Source of the DNA: JBDHWG01 sp046328525
GTDB taxonomy: Bacteria; Chloroflexota; Anaerolineae; Epilineales; JAHCIE01
Assembly: GCA_046328525.1 (NCBI GenBank)
Contig: JAXLWK010000003.1
Span: 1,550,001-1,614,000 of the forward strand
Direction of reading: 5' to 3'
DNA: 64,000 bases
Under the pieces are notes generated by a model. That model did no database searches. It saw only the letters and a program-made list of their open reading frames with translations, and was not told where the DNA came from. How positions within the stretch are numbered: position 1 is the stretch's first letter; the number at the start of each line of letters is the position of its first letter. A program made the position numbers and the translations under genes. Shown here one piece after another: positions 42,726 through 51,576 of this stretch.

Positions 42726-44063
42726 TTACGCGCCCGCGAAGCGGGTCACGACGTCGTGGATGACCTGGGTGCTGAAAAGCAGGTTGTTCACAGAGATGCG
42801 CTCGTTGTGGCTGTGGATGAGCGCGAAGGAATCGACACCCGCCTCGTTGCGCAGCGGGCTGAAGCCGTAGACCTTCGTGCCGAGGCGGGTGACGTGCTTG
42901 GCGTCCGTTGCGCCCGGCACGAGCAGCGGCAGCGGCCGCGCCTCGGGCCAGCGCTCGCGCATGACCTCGACGATAGTGTCGTAGAGAGGCGAGTCCAGGC
43001 CCGCCTCAAGCGCGGGCGAGTCGCCGTGTCCCTCCAGCTCAATGTCGTCGCCGACCACCGCCCGCACCTCAGCCAGCAAGTCTGCGCCGCTGGAGCCGGG
43101 TATCGTCCGCCCGTCCACCTGGGCTTCGGCCACCGAAGGAATGACGTTGATCTTGGTTCCGGCGTCGAGAATTGTCGGCGACGCCGTGTTGTGCAGCATC
43201 GCCGCGAACATCAGCCGCAGGTCGTCCGGGAGCGGCAGTTGCGCCAACGTCGCGCTGCTGGTCGCCGGGTCGAGGAGCGCCGCCTTGGCCGGCCCGAGCG
43301 CCGCAAAGACCTCGGCGATGGAATCGAGCATCGCCTCGAACGTCGCCGTGGGGCGCAAGGGGAGCTGCGATCGGCCGAGCGCCGCGACCGCCTCGCACAG
43401 GCGCGTCACGGCATTGTCCGGACGCGGCACTGAGGCATGACCGGGCGGCCCGTAAGCGCGCATGCTGAAGCGCGCCGTGCCCTTCTCCGCCGTCTGCACG
43501 GTGTAGAAGGACGCACCGCCGATGCGCATCTCCATGCCGCCGCCCTCGTTGATGGCGTACTCGGCGCGGATGAGGTCGGCGTGGTTGTCCACCATCCAGC
43601 CCGCGCCCATCTTTCCACCGACTTCCTCATCCGCATTCGCCATGAAGATCACGTCGCGGCGCAGCGGAACAGCGGCGCGCGCCAGGAGCCGCATGATCAT
43701 CAGGTGCACGGCGACGATGCTCTTCATGTCGAGAGCGCCGCGCCCCCAGATGTAGCCGTCGGCCAGGTCGCCGCTGAACGGGGGCCGCTGCCACTTGGCC
43801 GGTTCGGCCGGCACGACATCTACGTGGCCCATGAGCAGGAGCGGCGGGGCCGCGCCGTTGCCCTTCAGCCGCCCGACAACATTGCCGCGCCCCGGCGCCG
43901 ATTCGAGCACCGTCGGTTCGATGCTCACCTCGCGCAGCCGTTCGGCGATATACTCGGCGGCGATGATCTCGTTACCCGGCGGATTCGTCGTGTCCAGGCG
44001 CAGCAGGTCTTGCAGCAGCCCCGTGACCTCCTGCCCCGCGCCGTCCCAGTTGAGCGCGCTCAT
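42726..44063 (-). CDS. M20 family metallopeptidase (ArgE/DapE-like)
   Basis: 445 residues. Zinc motifs in order: LLMGHVDVVP (about 77), WGRGALDMKS (about 110), ADEEVGGKMG (catalytic Glu, about 145), INEGGGMEM, and HSHNERIS near the end. NNLLFSTQVIHDVV closes the protein. The long form (445 residues) and TDAKHVTRLGTKVYGFSPL near the C-terminus match M20 carboxypeptidase or acylase proteins. Its start overlaps the sucC stop by four bases (ATGA), so translation is coupled to sucC. Confidence 0.9.
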   Translation of the reverse strand: MSALNWDGAGQEVTGLLQDLLRLDTTNPPGNEIIAAEYIAERLREVSIEPTVLESAPGRGNVVGRLKGNGAAPPLLLMGHVDVVPAEPAKWQRPPFSGDLADGYIWGRGALDMKSIVAVHLMIMRLLARAAVPLRRDVIFMANADEEVGGKMGAGWMVDNHADLIRAEYAINEGGGMEMRIGGASFYTVQTAEKGTARFSMRAYGPPGHASVPRPDNAVTRLCEAVAALGRSQLPLRPTATFEAMLDSIAEVFAALGPAKAALLDPATSSATLAQLPLPDDLRLMFAAMLHNTASPTILDAGTKINVIPSVAEAQVDGRTIPGSSGADLLAEVRAVVGDDIELEGHGDSPALEAGLDSPLYDTIVEVMRERWPEARPLPLLVPGATDAKHVTRLGTKVYGFSPLRNEAGVDSFALIHSHNERISVNNLLFSTQVIHDVVTRFAGA

Positions 44064-45211
44064 GCGCCCTCCGCGCGGCCGGACTCGGCCGCCTTCACCG
44101 CCTTCTGCGCGGCTTCCGAGAGGCTGGTCGCCCAGGCGACGTTCGTTCCGGACAGCATCTCCCGCCCGACTTCCTCGTTCGTGCCAACCAGGCGCACGAC
44201 AAACGGGACCTGCGTCCCGGTCGCCTGGAAGGTTTCGAGAATGCCCTTCGCCACCTCGTCCACGCGGGTGATGCCGCCAAAGATGTTGACAAGCACGGCC
44301 TTGACCTTGGGGTCCGAGAGGATGATGCTCAGCGCCGCCGCGACCTTGTCCGCCCGCGCGCCGCCGCCGATGTCCAGGAAGTTTGCCGGCTCGCCGCCGT
44401 AGAGCTTGACCGTGTCCATGGTCGCCATCGCCAGGCCCGCGCCGTTCACCAGGCAGCCGATGTTGCCGTCCAGAGCGACGTAGCTCAGGCCCGCGACCCG
44501 CGCCTGCTGCTCCTCCGGCGTCTCTTCGGCCTCGTCCCGCAGCTCGGCCAGGTCGGGGTGGCGGAACAGGGCGCTGTCGTCAATGTTCATCTTGGCGTCA
44601 ATGGCGAGGAGGTGGCCGTCGGGCGTGACCACGAGCGGGTTGACCTCGGCCAGCGACGCATCCGACGACCAGAACGCCTTGTACAGCCCCTTGGCAATCT
44701 TGGTGAACTCCTGCACCTGCTCGCCCTCGAGGCCAAGCGCCATGGCGACGTCGCGGGCCTGGAAGTCGCGGAGGCCCAGGATGGGGTCAATCGCCACGCG
44801 GATGATCTTCTCCGGCGTGTCCCGCGCCACCTCTTCGATGTCCACGCCGCCCGCCGCCGACGCCATCATCACCACGGCCTTGCGGGCGCGGTCAATGACC
44901 ATGCCCAGGTAGATCTCCCGGGCAATATCCACGGCAGGGGCGATGAGCACCCGCTTGACGGTGATGCCCTTGATGTTCATGCCGAGAATGGCCGCCGCCT
45001 TCTCGCGCGCCTCCTGCGGGTTCTGAGCGAGCTTGACACCACCGGCTTTCCCGCGGCCGCCGACGAGGACCTGAGCCTTGACAACCACAGGCTGGCCGAT
45101 GTGCTCAGCTGCCGCCTGCGCCTCGTCCGCCGTCGTCGCCACTGCGCCCATGGGAACGGGCAGCCCGTTCTTCACGAAGATTTCTTTTGCCTGGTATTCA
45201 TGGATGTTCAA
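44060..45211 (-). CDS. sucC: Succinyl-CoA ligase (ADP-forming) subunit beta
   Basis: 383 residues from a TTG at 45211 with AGGAGG six bases upstream. The family N-terminus NIHEYQAKEIF starts at once, so longer frames are rejected. The ATP-grasp core shows VVKAQVLVGGRGKAGGVKLA and EVNPLVVTPDGHLLAIDAKM. The ligase part has LDGNIGCLVNGAGLAMATMD, GGEPANFLDIGGGA and VNIFGGITR. It heads a leftward run of seven genes. Confidence 0.97.
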   Translation of the reverse strand: MNIHEYQAKEIFVKNGLPVPMGAVATTADEAQAAAEHIGQPVVVKAQVLVGGRGKAGGVKLAQNPQEAREKAAAILGMNIKGITVKRVLIAPAVDIAREIYLGMVIDRARKAVVMMASAAGGVDIEEVARDTPEKIIRVAIDPILGLRDFQARDVAMALGLEGEQVQEFTKIAKGLYKAFWSSDASLAEVNPLVVTPDGHLLAIDAKMNIDDSALFRHPDLAELRDEAEETPEEQQARVAGLSYVALDGNIGCLVNGAGLAMATMDTVKLYGGEPANFLDIGGGARADKVAAALSIILSDPKVKAVLVNIFGGITRVDEVAKGILETFQATGTQVPFVVRLVGTNEEVGREMLSGTNVAWATSLSEAAQKAVKAAESGRAEGA

Positions 45212-45331
45212 CGTCGCCTCCTCGCTTTGGGGTAAGTATTCGAATGCACGCTCTGCCTGGGGGCTTCGGCACGCCTCACGCACGAAAAACAGCCCTCCCA
45301 AGCACGAAACCGGGACGGCTCGTCAAGCGTG

Positions 45332-45340
45332 ATTATATCA
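45332..45340 (-). promoter_or_regulatory. Extended -10 promoter for sucC
   Basis: TGATATAAT on the minus strand matches TGnTATAAT exactly and lies about 120 bases before the sucC start. No good -35 box is seen. It sits beside the uvsE stop. Confidence 0.55.
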
Positions 45341-45357
45341 TGACTCAAGTCAAGTGG

Positions 45358-46272
45358 CTAGACACAATCCGGCCGCCATTCGTCGCGCAGCCGGCCTATC
45401 GCAAGCTCTTTGTGCTTGGCCTCGACCTCGATCCACGGCGCAGCTCTGTAGGCGTCGGGCATCACCGTGATCAGGTCGCTGTGGGCGGGGTCGGCCGGGG
45501 CAGCGCGGCCGTTGGAGATGTGGACGAGCTGCCAGTCCGGCGGGCGCCAGGTCTCCCGCGCCAGGGCCAGCATCGCGGCGATGCTAGCGTCGTCGTAGCC
45601 GACCAGCCCCTCGTGGACGATGTGGTGGTGAGCGTCGAAGACCATCGGGACACCAGCGGCGCGGCACACGTCGAGAATCGCCAGCGCCCCGTAGGCGCGC
45701 TCGTCGTTCTCGAGGGCCAGCCGCGAGCGCACGCCCTCCGCCAGCCCCTGGATGGTGTCCACCAGCCGCTCCGCCCGGCCGCCCTTGCCGCCGTGGATTT
45801 CCAGCGCCGCCCACCCTGAGCGCGGCTGACGCAACAGGTCCAGGATGAGGGCGTGCATGTCGAGGACTTTGACGCTATTGGCGATGACGTCCGGCGAATC
45901 GGAGTTGAGCACCACGAACTGGTCCGGGTGGACGACGACGCGGATGCCCAGGGACGTGGCGCGCTCGCCTACCTGGGCCAGGGCGTCGTGGAACTCCGGC
46001 AGGATCGCCTGGCCGATGGGGTCATCGGCGAAGGGGAGGAGGCGGCTTGTCAGGCGGTAGAGGCGGATGTTCGTCTCGTGGCAGAAGTCGAGGGCCGTGT
46101 GGAAGGTCAGAATGTTGTCATGGTAGAGCCGCCGCAGAATCGCTTGCCGCTCGTCCTCGTCGAGCTTCAACAGCCGCGTCCGGGTCACTGTGCGGTAGCG
46201 CACGCGCTCGGACAGGGTGATGCAGACGAGGCCCAGGTGAGGCGGGGTAGACGTGAGGATCGTGTGTTCCAT
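45358..46272 (-). CDS. uvsE: UV damage endonuclease UvsE (UVDE)
   Basis: 304 residues. TIM-barrel metal ligands of the family are seen in VVVHPDQFVVLNSDS (His), DMHALI (His), ALEIHGGKGGR (His), LALENDER (Glu), MVFDAHHH (Asp, His), LVHISNG (His) and PWIEVEAKHKELAI (Glu, Lys). It nicks DNA 5' to UV photoproducts and other lesions without the UvrABC system. UvsE is typical of Deinococcus-Thermus, Bacillus and Chloroflexota. It stands alone between the sucC region and a repeat. Confidence 0.95.
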   Translation of the reverse strand: MEHTILTSTPPHLGLVCITLSERVRYRTVTRTRLLKLDEDERQAILRRLYHDNILTFHTALDFCHETNIRLYRLTSRLLPFADDPIGQAILPEFHDALAQVGERATSLGIRVVVHPDQFVVLNSDSPDVIANSVKVLDMHALILDLLRQPRSGWAALEIHGGKGGRAERLVDTIQGLAEGVRSRLALENDERAYGALAILDVCRAAGVPMVFDAHHHIVHEGLVGYDDASIAAMLALARETWRPPDWQLVHISNGRAAPADPAHSDLITVMPDAYRAAPWIEVEAKHKELAIGRLRDEWRPDCV

Positions 46273-46341
46273 GTGTTCGCGGTCGCTCCTTTGTCTTCCC
46301 CCTCCTGAGTGGGTTCGCCATCATTTCTTACTCGGCTGATG

Positions 46342-46406
46342 AGAGACATGGTGTGGCGACTTCAGTCGCCCTTGCGGTCGTAGAACGACTGAAGTCGTCA
46401 CTACGA
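46342..46406. repeat. 65-bp palindromic intergenic repeat, copy B
   Basis: It matches copy A at 3859-3924 over its full length with about 10 differences, same orientation. Hairpins are GCGACTTCAGTCGC and ACGACTGAAGTCGT. Confidence 0.75.
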
Positions 46407-46442
46407 GACCCCCAGCGCCCAGATGGCGGGCCGGAAATGGAA

Positions 46443-46471
46443 AGAGCGCGAGGGAGTTGCCCTCGCGCTCT
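46443..46471 (-). terminator. Strong hairpin terminator of the envelope-glycan cluster
   Basis: AGAGCGCGAGGG and CCCTCGCGCTCT form a perfect 12-bp stem with a 5-base loop, 19 bases beyond the stop of the Agl23-like gene. The minus strand continues TTTCCATTTCC, a modest U-tract. Confidence 0.75.
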
Positions 46472-46489
46472 GCGGTGTGCTGGATCAGG

Positions 46490-49400
46490 CTATGGCAGCG
46501 CCGGCCACTGGACGATGCGGTTGTTGTTGGTGTCGGCGATGAAGATCTTGCCATCCTTGCCCAGGGCGATGCCCGTCGGCAGGTCCACACCCTTGTTGTC
46601 CTTGCCCGGCAGGCCCATCACAGCCACCGGCGCACCCTTGTCGTCCAGGACGATGACGCGGAAGCCCTCGGGGTCGGTCAGGTAGACGCGGTTCTTCGCG
46701 TCCACGGCCAGGTACGGCTTGTTGTTCACACCCTGCCCGTCCCACGCCTCGACGGGCCACTGCGCCACCGGCCGCATGTCCTTGTCGAACTTCTGGACGC
46801 GGCGGTTCCACGTGTCGGCCACGTAGATGCTGCCGTCCACCGGGCTGATGGCGATGCCGACCGGCTCCTGAAATTGGCCGGGGTCGAAGCCGCCGCCGCC
46901 GTACTGCGCCAGGGGCTTGCCGTCCGGGTCGAACTTCGACACGCGCTTGTTGCCGGTATCGGTGACGTACAGGTTGCCGTCCTTGTCAATGGCGATGGCG
47001 CGCGGGCCGTAGAAAGCCAGGGGCTTGTCCGTCGGCGAGGCGGCCTGATCGAAGACACCCCACAGCGACACGAAGTCGCCATCGGTGGTGAACTTCTGAA
47101 TGCGGTGGTTCCACGTGTCGGCCACGTACACGAACCCGCGCTGCGGGTCTACGGCGATGCCCCACGGCCCGTCCTTGAACTGGCCCGGCTGGCTGCCAGG
47201 CCCGCCGAAGGTCTTGAGGGGCTGGCCGCCGTTCGGGCCGTACTTCACGATGCGGTTGTTGTTCGTGTCCACGACGAACACGTTGCCCTTGTCGTCCACG
47301 GCCACGCCGCGCGGATTGGCGAGCTGCCCCGCGCCGCCGAAGGTCGCCTGCGCCGTCACATCCTTCTGCACCTTGTCCAGCGCGCTGGTAGTGGTCGTCG
47401 TGCCCGCCGCCGCCAGCGCCGGGTCGGCGGCCTGGTAGGGCCAGATCTTGTTAACGACGTCCTTCTTGACGTAGAGGATGAACTTGTTGTGATGGTACCA
47501 GTCGCTCAGCGGCTTGGGGTACTTGCGCCACATCAGGATGTCGAACCACTTCTGGCGCTCGGCCGGGTTCTGCAAAATCGCTAGGATGCTGGCCGGCGTC
47601 TGGTTCTTGTAGTCCTCCATCGGCCACCAGATCATGTTGTACTCGCGGCGCACGTAGTCGTTGCGCAGGTACGGCTTGAACTTAGCGTCGTTGGCCTCGC
47701 CGACCAGCACGACGGGCGCGTCAATCGGGCCAGGCGGCGTCTCGCCGACGTACTGCTTGTTCGGGTAGTCCTTCAGATACCACTCGAAGGGCCACGGCAC
47801 GAGATTGTCGTAGACGATCTTCATTTCCTTCGGACCGCCGAGCTGCGCCGAGAGGTTGTCCAGCTCGTTCGCCACCATCTTCACGTCCGGCGTCGCGTGG
47901 GCGTAGACGATGAACTCTGTCGCCAGCTCGTCGTTGACGAAGTTGGCCGTCCAGCTCGTGCGGATGGTCAGCAGGACGCCGAGGCCAAACACTGTCGCAA
48001 ACGTCACGCGCCCCATGCCCGACCGCCCCAGCCGCCGTCCGACGCTATACAGACCCCAGACGAGGGCCGCCAGAACGACAAGCCCGCCGATCCACAGCGT
48101 CGTCTGCTGCACCGCCGTGATGTCCTGTCCCTGGAATGGGCGCAGGATGAGCCAGATCATGAGGATGATAATGGTCGGTACGAGCAGCACGGCGAACAGC
48201 AGCCCACGGTTGGCCCCAATCGTCCGCCAGTCGGTGTCCTCGAAGATGTCGCCGACGAAGCGCCCGGCCAGGAGGATCAGCGGCACGGCGATGTAGTACA
48301 GCAGCCAGGGCATGCGCTCGCCCGCGACGCTGAAGGCGACGAACGAACCGAGCGCCCACCAGATGGCGAAGGGAACGAACAGGCTGCGCGACAGGGACGA
48401 CCCGCCCCGCGCCGTCATCTTCGCCACGCGGAAGGGGTAGTAGATCATGGCGGCAATGCCGAACCACAACGGCAGGTATTCGTAGATCGGCGCCAGGAAG
48501 CCGTAGTAGTACCATGGCTGGCTGCCGCGCTCCACCCCGTGCTGATCGAGCCAGTAGCCGAGGGAGCCGATGTAGCCCGTGAACACGCCCTGCCGGTTGG
48601 TGAAGAACGTCGTGTAGAGCAGGAGCGAGATGCTGAAGAAGATCGCGGCGGCGACGAGCCAGCGCCGCCAGTCCCACCAGATGCCGATGGCGGCCGCGAC
48701 GGCGAGCAGCGCCAGCACCACGGCCATCGAGAAGTAGACATTCGGCGCTGTATAGTCCTGGGGGTTTCGGCCGGCAGCGCGGATGAGGATCGCCGCGCCG
48801 AACGGGATCGGCAGCGTCCCCATGATGACCACGAGGGCGGTGAGCGGGTGGTCGCGCAGCCGCTCCAGGAAGGACGGCGTTGGCGCGCTCTGCCCCTTGC
48901 CGGCCGCGGCCCTGGCCGCGCGGCGGTCGGTGAGCTGGAGGATGAGGGCGACGGTCAGGAAGACGCCCATGAGCGCGATCTGAATGAAGCCCGACTCCAT
49001 CGAGGTAATCATGAACACCATGGCCGTGGCGATGACGTACAGCCAACCCGCGCGCCGCGTGTCCAGCCAACGGAAGATGGCGACGATGATGAGCAGCGCG
49101 AAGAAGCCGACGAAGACCTCGTCGCGGATATAGCGCTGGTAGTAGAGCACGACGGGCGAGATGAGCAGCAAGCCCGACGTCACGAGGGCGCCGACGCGGC
49201 CCAGGTATGGGCGGAGCAGGATCGGAATGAGGATCACCGTGGCGATGCCGAACACGGCGGCTGGCAGGCGCACGACGAAGTCGTTGACGCCGAACAGGAA
49301 GTACGCCAGGGCGTCCATGTGGAACCGAAACGGCCCGTGCATCATCGGGTTGTGCTCGTAGCCTTTGCCGGCGTAGAGGTTCCACGAGTAGAGCGCGTGC

Positions 49401-49588
49401 AGGCTCTCGTCGTGGCTCATCGCGCGCTGGCCGAGCTGCCAGAAGCGTGTAATGACCGCCAACACAAAGAAGACAGCGTAAGTTACCGTCTCCCAGTTCA
49501 ATCGCACCAGGCTCTGCACCGGCGTGTCGAGGCTGGCGGTGTGCTCGCCGGCCGTTCCGCGCTTGGGCTGAGGGACTGTTTGTTCCAT
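46490..49588 (-). CDS. Agl23-like (TIGR03663) GT-C membrane protein fused to an NHL-repeat propeller
   Basis: 1032 residues from the ATG at 49588; GGAGG stands 11 bases upstream, inside a longer frame. The N-terminal part (about 25-560) has a dozen helices. The GT-C acidic motif in the first outer loop is RAMSHDESLHALYSWNLY, then YEHNPMMHGPFRFHMDAL, both characteristic of the Agl23 family tied to lipid-linked glycan flipping. After a soluble stretch (about 570-750), residues about 755-1030 contain six NHL-type units, each like NPRGVAVDDKGNVFVVDTNN followed by RIVKYGPNG. The propeller should face outside and may bind glycan or protein. Confidence 0.85.
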   Translation of the reverse strand: MEQTVPQPKRGTAGEHTASLDTPVQSLVRLNWETVTYAVFFVLAVITRFWQLGQRAMSHDESLHALYSWNLYAGKGYEHNPMMHGPFRFHMDALAYFLFGVNDFVVRLPAAVFGIATVILIPILLRPYLGRVGALVTSGLLLISPVVLYYQRYIRDEVFVGFFALLIIVAIFRWLDTRRAGWLYVIATAMVFMITSMESGFIQIALMGVFLTVALILQLTDRRAARAAAGKGQSAPTPSFLERLRDHPLTALVVIMGTLPIPFGAAILIRAAGRNPQDYTAPNVYFSMAVVLALLAVAAAIGIWWDWRRWLVAAAIFFSISLLLYTTFFTNRQGVFTGYIGSLGYWLDQHGVERGSQPWYYYGFLAPIYEYLPLWFGIAAMIYYPFRVAKMTARGGSSLSRSLFVPFAIWWALGSFVAFSVAGERMPWLLYYIAVPLILLAGRFVGDIFEDTDWRTIGANRGLLFAVLLVPTIIILMIWLILRPFQGQDITAVQQTTLWIGGLVVLAALVWGLYSVGRRLGRSGMGRVTFATVFGLGVLLTIRTSWTANFVNDELATEFIVYAHATPDVKMVANELDNLSAQLGGPKEMKIVYDNLVPWPFEWYLKDYPNKQYVGETPPGPIDAPVVLVGEANDAKFKPYLRNDYVRREYNMIWWPMEDYKNQTPASILAILQNPAERQKWFDILMWRKYPKPLSDWYHHNKFILYVKKDVVNKIWPYQAADPALAAAGTTTTTSALDKVQKDVTAQATFGGAGQLANPRGVAVDDKGNVFVVDTNNNRIVKYGPNGGQPLKTFGGPGSQPGQFKDGPWGIAVDPQRGFVYVADTWNHRIQKFTTDGDFVSLWGVFDQAASPTDKPLAFYGPRAIAIDKDGNLYVTDTGNKRVSKFDPDGKPLAQYGGGGFDPGQFQEPVGIAISPVDGSIYVADTWNRRVQKFDKDMRPVAQWPVEAWDGQGVNNKPYLAVDAKNRVYLTDPEGFRVIVLDDKGAPVAVMGLPGKDNKGVDLPTGIALGKDGKIFIADTNNNRIVQWPALP

Positions 49589-49627
49589 AAGTGGTTCAGC
49601 CTCCATCCAGACTCAAAAGAAAACGTC

Positions 49628-51433
49628 TCACTGTTGCGGCGGCGCCGAAATCTTCGAGAACCAGATCATCCAATCAACTTGCGCGGGCGGCGCGCCCGCG
49701 TTGCGATACAGGAACCAGCGCATCCAGTCGCGCCACCCCATGCCGCTCGGCAGCCAGCTCGTTTCGAACCGCGCCCGTTGCCCGACGTACCCTTGCGGGG
49801 TCTGGACCTGCGCCGTAGGCGGCGCGGCGGTGAGAATCTGGGCCACGCCGGACGTGGCCGCGTTGTTGCGCACGTCAACGGTCGGAAAGTAGCGCAGATA
49901 CCATAGCAGCGTCGGCGTCAGCGCAGCGTCCACCGCGACAGGCTGCGTCCTGGCCGCGCCGAAGCGGTCGAGCGCGACGCCTTGCAGGTCGTCTACGACT
50001 CGCACCACATCGGGCGACGTCTGCGAGCCGGCCAGGAACTCCTGCGGAACGAAGGCCATCGAGTACGCGACACTCACCGTCGAGCGCACCAGCATCAGGC
50101 CGAGAATCAGCACGACCAGCAGCCCGGCCGCGCGCAGGGCGGCCGCGCGGCCAAACAGACTCCAGCCGCCGCCGAATACGATGATCAACCCGAACACAAA
50201 GATGCCGAGCAGCGCGAGCGGCGTGAGCGCCGAGGACGTGGGCGGCGTCAGCGGCGCCAGGTACTCCGTCAGGCGAAATAGCGGGCCAATGACGAACGGC
50301 AGCGCGATGAGCAGCAGCAGCCCCTCGCGCTCCCAGGCCGCGTGGGCAGCGACGTCGCCGAAGAACTCGCCCAGGAGCATGCCCGCCAGCAGCGTCAGCG
50401 GGAGAAGAATGGCAATGACGCCCGACGGCGGCCGCACCGGGCTGACAAGCGAGAGAATCAGCATCGCCAGGAACCACAGGCCCAGGTAGACGGCGAACAG
50501 GTTGCGGCGGCGGAAGATAAGCCACACCAGGCCAACGACGCCCAGGATCAGCGTCAGCGTGTCATACGCGGCGATGTTCAGGAGATATTGCCACCCGGCC
50601 ACGCTCTCCCCGGCCCCCCGCCACCAGCCGGCCGCCGTATCCAGCACCGCCTGGAAGCCGGTCGGGTTGAAGAAGACGGACGTAGACAGCACGAGGAAGA
50701 CGACGACACCGACCACGATTGTCGTGATCAGCGTCGAGCGGTCATCGCGTAGCGCGCGCGCCGCCGCCAGGATATCCTCGCGGGTCACGCTGTCCTCAGG
50801 GTAGTACACCACGGCCAGGGCGAACCCAATCGTCAGGAGCGCCCAGACCCAGCTTGCCCGCCCGGCGGTCAGCGCCACGGCCAGCCAGGTGGCCGTCAGA
50901 ATGTAGCGCCGCGGGATGTGGGCCACGAGCACGCGCAGGCCCATCGTCAGCGTCGCAGCGATGGCGAACGCCGCGATCACGGCCGGATCGAGCAGGCGCG
51001 AGAACAGGACGAACGCCGGCGAGATGGCGAGCAGCGTCGCCGAGGCGAGAGCGCCCGGCCGATCTAGCCAGCGCCGCATCCAGTACGGGATGGCGACCAG
51101 GGCGGCGCCGGCAATCGCCGGCAGCAGCCGGGCGAACGTGTCACTCGCCCCACCGAACACGAAGGTCAGGAAGTTGAACGTGAGGAGGAGCGGGTTATAG
51201 ATGCCGAACGGCAGCCCGGCGCCCGTGGCGAGTCTGTACGCCGCGACGGCCTGCCCGGCCTCACCGGCGTTCATCGGCGCCCCACCCAGGTCAACCAGGC
51301 GCAGCACGAGGGCGATGAGTATCAGGACGCCGTAGATGCCCTTCTCCAATGTAATGGCAGATCGCGCGGGGGCAGCGGCCTCAATCGCGTCAGGCCGCTC
51401 CGCCGCCTCACTCGCAACAGTATCAGTCAACAT
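49628..51433 (-). CDS. GT-C type membrane glycosyltransferase-like protein
   Basis: 601 residues from the ATG at 51433. After a hydrophilic N-terminus (about 28 residues), a dozen helices follow. The first outer loop reads LRLVDLGGAPMNAGEAGQAVAAYRL, which has the position of the GT39/GT83 acidic motif but lacks the usual Asp-Glu pair, leaving a single Glu. A C-terminal soluble domain (about 480-600) ends the protein. It may be a non-catalytic or altered relative of its neighbours. It lies 39 bases upstream of the Agl23-like gene. Confidence 0.7.
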   Translation of the reverse strand: MLTDTVASEAAERPDAIEAAAPARSAITLEKGIYGVLILIALVLRLVDLGGAPMNAGEAGQAVAAYRLATGAGLPFGIYNPLLLTFNFLTFVFGGASDTFARLLPAIAGAALVAIPYWMRRWLDRPGALASATLLAISPAFVLFSRLLDPAVIAAFAIAATLTMGLRVLVAHIPRRYILTATWLAVALTAGRASWVWALLTIGFALAVVYYPEDSVTREDILAAARALRDDRSTLITTIVVGVVVFLVLSTSVFFNPTGFQAVLDTAAGWWRGAGESVAGWQYLLNIAAYDTLTLILGVVGLVWLIFRRRNLFAVYLGLWFLAMLILSLVSPVRPPSGVIAILLPLTLLAGMLLGEFFGDVAAHAAWEREGLLLLIALPFVIGPLFRLTEYLAPLTPPTSSALTPLALLGIFVFGLIIVFGGGWSLFGRAAALRAAGLLVVLILGLMLVRSTVSVAYSMAFVPQEFLAGSQTSPDVVRVVDDLQGVALDRFGAARTQPVAVDAALTPTLLWYLRYFPTVDVRNNAATSGVAQILTAAPPTAQVQTPQGYVGQRARFETSWLPSGMGWRDWMRWFLYRNAGAPPAQVDWMIWFSKISAPPQQ

Positions 51434-51493
51434 CCAGAATCCTTCCAGGGACGAACAGACGCATTAACAATCCCTTACAACGCCGGTCTTCCC

Positions 51494-51544
51494 GTAGCGC
51501 CGACTTCAGTCGGCATCTCCGGAGCCGACTCAAGTCGGCGCTAC
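51494..51544. repeat. 51-bp hairpin repeat related to the 66-bp family
   Basis: GTAGCGCCGACTTCAGTCGGC pairs with its near-exact complement across a short loop (ATCTCCGGA). It lies in the 143-base gap between two genes of the glycan cluster and shares the CGACTTCAGTCG core of copies A and B. Confidence 0.7.
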
Positions 51545-51576
51545 AAAGAACAAACGGCGCTAGAGGTCCGTGACCC

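Noticed and set aside
47897..49906. 669-residue plus-strand frame opposite the Agl23-like gene
   Set aside because: Composition (charged, His/Arg/Asp-rich) is that of an antisense reading of a membrane protein; no motifs or ribosome site.
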